A stretch of 64,000 nucleotides of DNA. Origin: Tumebacillus sp. BK434. Its GTDB lineage: Bacteria > Bacillota > Bacilli > Tumebacillales > Tumebacillaceae. The translations under genes were made by a program, and so were the position numbers. Numbering within the stretch: the stretch's first letter is position 1; the number at the start of each line of letters is the position of its first letter. Below the pieces are notes generated by a model. It saw nothing but the letters and a program-made list of their open reading frames with translations, ran no database searches and was not told where the DNA came from. The stretch spans positions 678,203-742,202 of the forward strand of contig NZ_SLXS01000003.1 of NCBI RefSeq assembly GCF_004340785.1. The letters are read 5' to 3'. Below are positions 58,987-64,000 of this stretch, piece by piece.

Positions 58987-59317
58987 GAGCCGCAGCTGGA
59001 AGTTGTAAACCAACTTCCGCGTGACGACTAGAATTAGTTGATATAATGATATTTACACTTTACTACAAGATTCTATACCTCCACAACCGTTACAATTGAT
59101 AATTAGTGAATTTGACCTAAAAAAATTTTGAGTTATACTCCTTTCGTCCTACGTTAGTAGCCGGTTATTCGCGTATAAATTTAGCGAATGGTGTCGATTG
59201 ATCACCAAGTTACAATTTATGGCTCGTCTTTAGTATATATGTGAACATATAGTAGCGAGTCTTACTTCAAACACAATCCTGTTTTAAATATTGTTCACAA
59301 ATATCTTGCATGTGTGT
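58987..59317. other. AT-rich, dyad-rich intergenic region
   Basis: No gene longer than 18 codons with an SD was found. It holds GGAAGTTG-TAAAC-CAACTTCC (58998-59018), a TAGAATTAGTTGATATAAT stretch (about 59030-59049), GTTACAATTGATAATTAG (about 59089), GTTACAATTTATGG (about 59210), and the dyad TATATGT-GA-ACATATA inside a longer imperfect one from GGCTCG to CGAGTC (about 59221-59261). It looks like a regulatory region or a decayed element. Confidence 0.6.
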
Positions 59318-59323
59318 TATACT
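59318..59323 (+). promoter_or_regulatory. -10 element of the XRE regulator gene
   Basis: TATACT (59318-59323) with TTCACA 18 bp upstream. Start site about 35 nt before the GTG start codon. Confidence 0.5.
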
Positions 59324-59364
59324 TACTACTAAAATCGCTCGGCAATTCTGAGGAGGAATCGACT

Positions 59365-59769
59365 GTGGAACAATCCTCGAACTATACGCTGGGAGCCAAA
59401 CTGCGCGAGATGCGCCTGAGCAAAAAGTGGACGCTGAATGAACTGTCCCAACGCTCCGGCCTCTCGATCAGCCACATCTCCTCATTGGAACGGGGCACTC
59501 GCACCAAGCCCTCGATGGAAGTGGTGCGCAAACTGGCCAACGCTTTGCAAATACCGGTGCACTACCTGCACGATGACGACACGATCGACAAGGACATGTA
59601 CTCCGAAGCGGACCGTATCCTGTCGCGATTCTCACCGGATACCCAAGCGTTCCTGCTGCAAGAGGACTCGGTGCCGTATATCATGTTCGCGAAACGCCTG
59701 TATGAACTGCGCGGCGAAGAGCGCGGCATCATCAAGGCGCTGCATGAGTTTTTGGAGAGCACGAAATAG
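59365..59769 (+). CDS. XRE-family HTH regulator
   Basis: 134 residues. HTH at about 7-65: LGAKLREMRLSKKWTLNELS and SISHISSLERGTRTKPSMEV. The tail (EADRILSRFSPDTQAFLLQE, FAKRLYELRGEERGIIKALH) is helical, like short SinR/AnsR-type regulators. GTG 59365 is chosen since GAGGAGG lies 8 nt upstream and the -10 box falls inside the longer frame that starts at 59314. It is the third XRE-type gene in 3.7 kb. Confidence 0.83.
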   Translation: MEQSSNYTLGAKLREMRLSKKWTLNELSQRSGLSISHISSLERGTRTKPSMEVVRKLANALQIPVHYLHDDDTIDKDMYSEADRILSRFSPDTQAFLLQEDSVPYIMFAKRLYELRGEERGIIKALHEFLESTK

Positions 59770-59770
59770 C

Positions 59771-59812
59771 ACAAAACCACGACACCTGTCATTTGGCGTC
59801 GTGGTTTTTGTT
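59771..59812. terminator. Bidirectional terminator
   Basis: AAAACCACGAC-ACCTGTCATTTGGC-GTCGTGGTTTT between the XRE gene and the convergent yfhP-like gene. Confidence 0.8.
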
Positions 59813-60796
59813 TTGCTGCGTTTTTTTGTCGGTTTTGCGGAATTTGTCAGGCTTGCGGATCAGCTTTTCCTCGAGCACCTTGCCTTCCGCATCGAGCGTC
59901 ACCTGCGCCATCAGCGGCAGCCGGTCGCTGAAGCCAAACGTCAGATCGGCCATCTCCGCCCGCATCTGGCCCTGCTCATCCGTTTTCACTTCCAGAAACA
60001 GATGGCGCGCAAACCAGCGGAACACTTGATACACCTGCGAGTGTTCCAGTTCGGCCATCACCTGCTCCGCTCCTTGGCGCGCGTAGGAATCCTTGATCGA
60101 GATCCCCTTGCGCAGATGCGCGGTGCCGAGCTGATAGCCTTGTGGGCTCTCCACGACGAGATTCCAGCGGAACATGCCGAGGAACGGGATCACCGAGATG
60201 CGCCCGATGTCCACACCCGTTTTTTCATAGTAGCGCCGCACGCGGCTGCGCAGATAATACTGCACGGCAACACGCAGCAACAGATAGACTATCGAGGGCA
60301 AAATTGTATACCAGAGTACGCGCTCAGGAGACACTCCCGTCCACCACAAGTAGATCCCCAAGGCGCCGAACGCCCAGAGCACGAGATCAACGATCATTAA
60401 CACGTCCCATCCGTAGCGGCGTTTGGAAAGCGGCCAAAACGCTGCCGTCCCGTACGTCGTGAGCAGATCCATCCCCACATGCACGATCACCCCGAGGAAA
60501 CTCCACCACCAGAGCAAGCCGAAATGGCCCGGAAAAAAGAACCACAGCACAAGCGCCAGCACGGTCGGCCAGATCAGCCAGGCCGGGATCGAATGGGAGA
60601 TCCCGCGGTGATGTTTCAAATAGGCAATGTCCCCGCCGAACAGCCGGACGACAAAATCAAAATCGGGCGCCTGCGAACCGAGCGACACCGCCCACAGCAC
60701 AGCGCTCATCGCCGTCGGGTCCTGTGCCAAGGCCGGATCGGTCGCAGCTGCTGCATACAACGCGAGACCGTGAAGAGCATGCGTGACATTATCCAT
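59789..60796 (-). CDS. YfhP/YdjM-like membrane-bound metal-dependent hydrolase family protein
   Basis: 335 residues. MDNVTHALHGLALYAAA, GSQAPDFDFVVRLFGG and HHRGISHSIPAWLIWP give the conserved His/Asp set of the DUF457/YdjM family; about four membrane helices lie between 65 and 190, followed by a soluble C-terminal half of about 140 residues and a Lys/Gln-rich tail. B. subtilis YfhP is the closest type I recall. The function is not settled. Confidence 0.82.
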   Translation of the reverse strand: MDNVTHALHGLALYAAAATDPALAQDPTAMSAVLWAVSLGSQAPDFDFVVRLFGGDIAYLKHHRGISHSIPAWLIWPTVLALVLWFFFPGHFGLLWWWSFLGVIVHVGMDLLTTYGTAAFWPLSKRRYGWDVLMIVDLVLWAFGALGIYLWWTGVSPERVLWYTILPSIVYLLLRVAVQYYLRSRVRRYYEKTGVDIGRISVIPFLGMFRWNLVVESPQGYQLGTAHLRKGISIKDSYARQGAEQVMAELEHSQVYQVFRWFARHLFLEVKTDEQGQMRAEMADLTFGFSDRLPLMAQVTLDAEGKVLEEKLIRKPDKFRKTDKKTQQNKNHDAK

Positions 60797-60851
60797 GCGA
60801 GCGCACCCCTCTCTCTAGTAGTAGTGTAGCACGCAACCCTCGTTTGAATGC

Positions 60852-60893
60852 ACAAAAAAAGACCCGGGCAACGAGTGCCCAAGCCTTTTTGTG
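60852..60893 (-). terminator. Terminator of the prsA-like gene
   Basis: Minus strand: AAGGCTTGGGCA-CTCGT-TGCCCGGGTC then TTTTTTT; imperfect but with a clear T-run. Confidence 0.65.
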
Positions 60894-60913
60894 GAAACGA
60901 TAGTGAGGACATC

Positions 60914-61867
60914 TTAGTGGTTGTGACCGTCACCCTCGGTGTGGGTATCGGTGCTGCCGTCACCTGCCGGAGCCGGGTCCATGATGTCTTTGTATTCTTG
61001 TTTGCTGATCTTGATCTTTTCTTTTGCAGTCAGTTCGGTGATCAGATCGGTAAACGGCTTCGCTTTTTGCTCTTTCAAGGTGTCAGCGATCTTACCTTTG
61101 ACATCTTCGAGCTTCGGAACGACAGCGTCGGTGCGGGATTCGACTTTGATGATGTGGTAGCCGAATTCCGATTTGACCGGTTTTTGCACTTCGTTCAGCT
61201 TGACGTCTTTGTTGAAGACAACCGCTTCGAACTCTGAGACCATGGTGCCTTTCGGGAACTCGCCGAGGTCGCCGCCAAGATCCTTGGAGGAGTCTTCGGA
61301 GTGCTCTTTCGCCAGCTTTTCAAAATCGGCCGGGTTCGCTTGCAGCTGCTTGTAGATCTCGTTTGCTTTGCCTTCATCCTTGATCAGGATGTGTTTCGCT
61401 TTGGCCTTAGCCGGAGTGCCGAGGGTGCTCGCTTTGTTTTGCTCGTAGTATTCCTTGATCTCGTCATCAGAAACGGTGATGTCCTTGGTCGCGATCTTCT
61501 TCGCGGTGACAGAAATCTTCATCTCACGCTTGAGGTCATCAAGGGTCATGTTGCTTTGTTTCAGCGCCGCTTCCAGCTTCGCCTTGTCTTTTTCAAAGCG
61601 CTCGTCGATGATCGTCTGGATCTCTTTGTCGATCTCCGCGTCGGTCGCCAGCAGGCCGAGCGACTTGCCCTGGTTAAGCACGACCTGCTCTTCGATCATG
61701 CGCTTCAAGGTGTCTTTGCCGCCTGCCTGCTCCAGCTTGGAGTAGAACTGCTCCTCGGAGATGTTCGTGTTGCCTACCGTTGCGACGTTGCCTTCTGCGT
61801 TCGAAAAGAACCAGATACCGCCTACAACCGCTGCACCGATCACTGCGCCTGCAATTGCTTTTTTCAT
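60914..61867 (-). CDS. PrsA/SurA-like peptidyl-prolyl isomerase foldase
   Basis: 317 residues. N-terminal membrane anchor MKKAIAGAVIGAAVVGGIWF without a lipobox Cys, so it is not a classical PrsA lipoprotein. SurA_N-like helical region (about 35-150), parvulin domain (about 158-250; KAKHILIKDEGKANEIYKQL, DLGGDLGEFPKGTMVSEFE, KSEFGYHIIKVESR) and a His/Asp tail ending GDGHNH. Acts outside the membrane in folding of exported proteins. Confidence 0.88.
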   Translation of the reverse strand: MKKAIAGAVIGAAVVGGIWFFSNAEGNVATVGNTNISEEQFYSKLEQAGGKDTLKRMIEEQVVLNQGKSLGLLATDAEIDKEIQTIIDERFEKDKAKLEAALKQSNMTLDDLKREMKISVTAKKIATKDITVSDDEIKEYYEQNKASTLGTPAKAKAKHILIKDEGKANEIYKQLQANPADFEKLAKEHSEDSSKDLGGDLGEFPKGTMVSEFEAVVFNKDVKLNEVQKPVKSEFGYHIIKVESRTDAVVPKLEDVKGKIADTLKEQKAKPFTDLITELTAKEKIKISKQEYKDIMDPAPAGDGSTDTHTEGDGHNH

Positions 61868-61913
61868 TTGTTGCCTAGCCCCTTCCGCTTCTAAGTTCCC
61901 TAGTATTTTTTGT

Positions 61914-61938
61914 AAATCGCATTAAGTCTCTGCGATTT
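61914..61938. repeat. Inverted repeat in the prsA-like gene leader
   Basis: AAATCGCA-TTAAGTCTC-TGCGATTT, 8-bp perfect arms 47-71 bp upstream of the start codon. Possible operator or RNA hairpin. Confidence 0.5.
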
Positions 61939-62012
61939 CTAATTACCGAATCCACACAAGTATCTTACCATAAATGATGCGCTTTGTCCTATTTTTGAAC
62001 AAAAATTCAGAT

Positions 62013-63188
62013 TCAATTGCCACTTGTTGTGAACGCCGAACCTTTGTTTTTAATCGTTTGTGAGTGAAGTAAACCGTAGGCCGCGTAGATCAGCAGCATC
62101 GCGGCGATCGACCAGGCAAACCATTCCTTGCCGAAGTACTGAATGGCCGCTCCGGTAAAGGACGGGCCCATGATCGAGCCGACGCCGTACAGCATCGTGT
62201 ACAGGACATTGCCGGTCGGAAGATCGCTCCCGTACAAGAGGTCCCCGAGGTAAGCGAGGCCCAGCGAGTAAAACGAGCCTAACGCACCGCCGACGAGGAA
62301 AAACATCGTCATCAGCATCCAGGTGTTGGTCTGTGCCAAGGGGAGCAGTAGAAAACCGGCCAACCCGATGCAGCTTGCCAGCAGCAGCGTCTGACGGCGG
62401 CCCCAGATGTCGGAGAGCCAGCCGAGCGGGAACTGAAAGACGATCGATCCAAAGACGAAGACCGAGAGCGTCAGCGAGATCGTCGCCGGCGCCATTTCCA
62501 GACGGGAGCCGTAGATCGGAAACTGGCCGATCAGCGCGCCGTCCATGTAGCCGTAGACGAGAGAAGCCAGCATCGCAAACGGGGCGAGCCAAAAGATGCG
62601 CCACCAGCGTTTGATGCCATTGCCGTCTTCCGTCTCCGCCTCTCCGAGCCGCGAGTCGTCATCCGGAATGCGAATGGTGATCAGCATCGGAATGATGTAG
62701 CAGAGCGCGCTGACGAGGAACGGGGCCCACAGCGAGATGCTGAGCAGGTTGATGCCCAGCGGTCCGATCATCAGCCCGATCGCGATGGCCAGACCATAAA
62801 ACGCGAACATGCGTCCGCGGTTGTTGGCTGTCAATATCGTGTTCAGCCAGATCTCCGTCGAGACGAAGATGCCGGAGAGGGCGATCCCGAGGATGACGCG
62901 GAAGGCGATCCAGGCGTAGAGATTGTCCCAGATCGGAAAGGCCAGCGTCATGATGAAAGCCAGTCCGGTGCTGTATAAGATCGTGCGCTTCGCCCCGTAC
63001 TTGCGAACGACCAGTTCGATAAACGGCGAGGCGACGATGACTCCTAAAAACAGCGCGGTGGTGGAGATGCCGTTGAAGACAGCAGAGACTTCGCGCTGTT
63101 CCAGAATGAACGAGAGCAGCGGCACGATGAGACCTTGCGTCATCCCGACCAGACCGATGCTCACTAATATTGCAACAAGTCGCAGCAT
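62013..63188 (-). CDS. MFS transporter
   Basis: 391 residues, 12 predicted helices. VAILVSIGLVGMTQGLIVPL is helix 1; ELVVRKYGAKRTILYSTGL is the loop 2-3 motif; GWLSDIWGRRQTLLLASCI is its repeat in the second half. It resembles the YfkF/YcaD-type sugar/drug transporter group. ATG 63188 behind GGGGG is chosen; the frame to 63308 would run through the tRNA-Pro gene. The substrate is unknown. Confidence 0.84.
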   Translation of the reverse strand: MLRLVAILVSIGLVGMTQGLIVPLLSFILEQREVSAVFNGISTTALFLGVIVASPFIELVVRKYGAKRTILYSTGLAFIMTLAFPIWDNLYAWIAFRVILGIALSGIFVSTEIWLNTILTANNRGRMFAFYGLAIAIGLMIGPLGINLLSISLWAPFLVSALCYIIPMLITIRIPDDDSRLGEAETEDGNGIKRWWRIFWLAPFAMLASLVYGYMDGALIGQFPIYGSRLEMAPATISLTLSVFVFGSIVFQFPLGWLSDIWGRRQTLLLASCIGLAGFLLLPLAQTNTWMLMTMFFLVGGALGSFYSLGLAYLGDLLYGSDLPTGNVLYTMLYGVGSIMGPSFTGAAIQYFGKEWFAWSIAAMLLIYAAYGLLHSQTIKNKGSAFTTSGN

Positions 63189-63264
63189 GTTCCCCCAGAG
63201 TGCCCCCTTATACGCAAAAACGCAGCCGGGTCCCGATAAGACCTCAACCGCGTCCGCTAAGATA

Positions 63265-63341
63265 TGGTCGGAATGCAGAGATTCGAACTCTGGACCTCTC
63301 GCTCCCAAGGCGAGCGCGCTACCAAGCTGCGCTACATTCCG
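63265..63341 (-). tRNA. tRNA-Pro (UGG)
   Basis: 77 nt including encoded CCA. Minus strand starts CGGAATGTAGCGCAGCTTGG; the anticodon stem CTCGC/GCGAG encloses CTTGGGA, so the anticodon is TGG. T-loop GTTCGAATC. C1-G72 pair is typical of tRNA-Pro. Confidence 0.95.
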
Positions 63342-63359
63342 TTACCTTCTAAGGTAAGA

Positions 63360-63436
63360 TGGCGTGCCCAGAGAGATTCGAACTCCCGGCCTTTTGATTC
63401 GTAGTCAAACGCTCTATCCGGCTGAGCTATGGGCAC
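63360..63436 (-). tRNA. tRNA-Arg (ACG)
   Basis: 77 nt with CCA. Minus strand starts GTGCCCATAGCTCAGCCGGA; anticodon loop CTACGAA between TTTGA and TCAAA gives ACG. Confidence 0.95.
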
Positions 63437-63470
63437 ATGTCATATGAAGTTAGGAAGGCAAGGCATGGTA

Positions 63471-63548
<78 letters not shown>

Positions 63549-63564
63549 AAGCAAAAATGATAGA

Positions 63565-63639
63565 TGGAGCGGAAGACGGGATTCGAACCCGCGACCCTCG
63601 CCTTGGCAAGGCGATGCTCTACCCCTGAGCCACTTCCGC
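63565..63639 (-). tRNA. tRNA-Gly (GCC)
   Basis: 75 nt with CCA. Minus strand starts GCGGAAGTGGCTCAGGGGTA; loop TTGCCAA gives GCC. First tRNA behind the rRNA operon. Confidence 0.95.
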
Positions 63640-63705
63640 AGAAGACAAAACATATGATAACACTTTCTATGCCGACAAGCAAGGTCAAAATCATGGATGT
63701 TTGCA

Positions 63706-63742
63706 AGCAAAAGGCCCAGTCTGTCTTGCAAAACTGGGCCTT
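63706..63742 (-). terminator. Terminator behind the truncated 5S copy
   Basis: Minus strand: AAGGCCCAGT-TTTGCAAGACAG-ACTGGGCCTTTTG. Confidence 0.75.
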
Positions 63743-63746
63743 AGCG

Positions 63747-63795
63747 TTTGCCTAGCGACGTCCTACTCTCCCAGGACCCTGCGGTCCAAGTACCA
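63747..63795 (-). pseudogene. Truncated 5S rRNA copy (3' end only)
   Basis: The 49 bp here are identical to 63909-63957, the 3' part of the genuine 5S gene (minus strand TGGTACTTGGACCGCAGGGT and on to the GTCGCTAGGCAAA end). Upstream of it (63796-63866) the sequence is not 5S but contains CGCGTTCGCAGCGGAGCGGA and CCAC-CGAAGCGATA-GTGG. A decayed or chimeric 5S remnant with its own terminator. Confidence 0.75.
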
Positions 63796-63866
63796 GACCT
63801 CCACTATCGCTTCGGTGGTTCTCCGCTCCGCTGCGAACGCGGCACCGTTTCTATGTGCTTGCCATG

Positions 63867-63905
63867 TATGAAAAAAGACCCGATCTGCGTAAGATCGGGT
63901 CTTTC
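63867..63905 (-). terminator. Terminator behind the 5S rRNA gene
   Basis: Minus strand: AAAGACCCGATCT-TACGC-AGATCGGGTCTTTTTTC, a 12-bp stem directly after 5S. Confidence 0.88.
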
Positions 63906-63910
63906 TCTTT

Positions 63911-64000
63911 TGCCTAGCGACGTCCTACTCTCCCAGGACCCTGCGGTCCAAGTACCATCGGCTCTGCAGAGCTTAACTTCTGTGTTCGGGATGGGAACAG
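63911..64000 (-). rRNA. rrf: 5S ribosomal RNA (5' end beyond window)
   Basis: Minus strand reads CTGTTCCCATCCCGAACACA, then AAGCTCTGCAGAGCCGATGG, TACTTGGACCGCAGGGTCCT and ends GTCGCTAGGCA, the 3' three quarters of a bacterial 5S rRNA. The rRNA operon continues to the right of the window. Confidence 0.95.

Noticed and set aside
59314..59364. N-terminal extension of the XRE regulator
   Set aside because: The -10 element lies within it; GTG 59365 has the better SD.
63189..63308. N-terminal extension of the last MFS protein
   Set aside because: It would read through the tRNA-Pro gene.

Overview
The window looks like chromosomal DNA of a GC-rich, spore-forming Bacillota, most likely an Alicyclobacillaceae member of the Tumebacillus type. 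The genus is an inference from gene content, not from a search. The pointers are a LiaFSR-like envelope-stress system, T-box leaders, an MrfA-type repair helicase, the acpS / ydcC-like lipoprotein / alr / ndoAI / ndoA order known from bacilli, futalosine-pathway menaquinone genes, and closely packed GC-rich genes with AT-rich regulatory gaps.

Layout. 1-9.2 kb: a partial MrfA-like helicase, an orphan PAS sensor kinase, a drug-type MFS exporter, a Zur/Fur regulator, and a liaF-liaS-liaR-cbiX run. 9.3-12.5 kb: a serine T-box (specifier AGC) in front of an aminotransferase and serA. 12.5-16.8 kb: an ABC exporter, a DUF1284/CHY-zinc-finger fusion, and mqnB-mqnD. 16.8-18.3 kb: an AT-rich island with a 38-residue holin-like toxin, a probable antisense antitoxin RNA, and a GNAT acetyltransferase. 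18.3-21.3 kb: alaS under an alanine T-box. 21.5-22.0 kb: a small secreted protein carrying five VIIRGD-like repeats. 22.0-26.0 kb: ndoA, ndoAI, alr, lipoprotein, acpS, thioesterase. 26-36 kb: membrane proteins, an arylamine N-acetyltransferase and two further ABC exporters; one of them sits behind a ykkC-family riboswitch. 36-37 kb: a TerC-family transporter behind a yybP-ykoY Mn2+ riboswitch. 37.4-40.2 kb: a prolyl 4-hydroxylase next to three Cys/Pro-rich proteins that look like spore- or cell-surface components. 40.2-43.5 kb: CAT-like acetyltransferase, GNAT, methyltransferase and MFS.

43.5-55.4 kb is the largest metabolic block and runs leftward: a 2-oxoacid dehydrogenase complex (E1alpha, E1beta, E2, E3), phenylalanine dehydrogenase, a PaaJ-type thiolase, a PaaH dehydrogenase split over two genes, a DUF1858 protein, a PaaA-like di-iron oxygenase subunit, a PaaG-type isomerase/hydratase and an EthD-domain protein. 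Read together they suggest phenylalanine -> phenylpyruvate -> phenylacetyl-CoA -> epoxide -> beta-oxidation, with no need for a phenylacetate-CoA ligase.

55.6-59.8 kb holds a small membrane protein, two divergent HTH-TPR regulators (RRNPP-like) and a third XRE regulator behind an AT-rich, dyad-rich leader. 59.8-63.2 kb holds a YfhP-like membrane protein, a PrsA-like foldase and an MFS transporter. The right edge is the tail of an rRNA operon on the minus strand: 5S (cut by the window), a second truncated 5S 3'-end, then tRNA-Gly, a CAU tRNA, tRNA-Arg and tRNA-Pro.

The observations I rate highest are the VIIRGD-repeat precursor, the type I toxin-antitoxin locus, the phenylalanine module with its split paaH, the prolyl hydroxylase/polyproline cluster, the HTH-TPR pair and the ykkC-type riboswitch.
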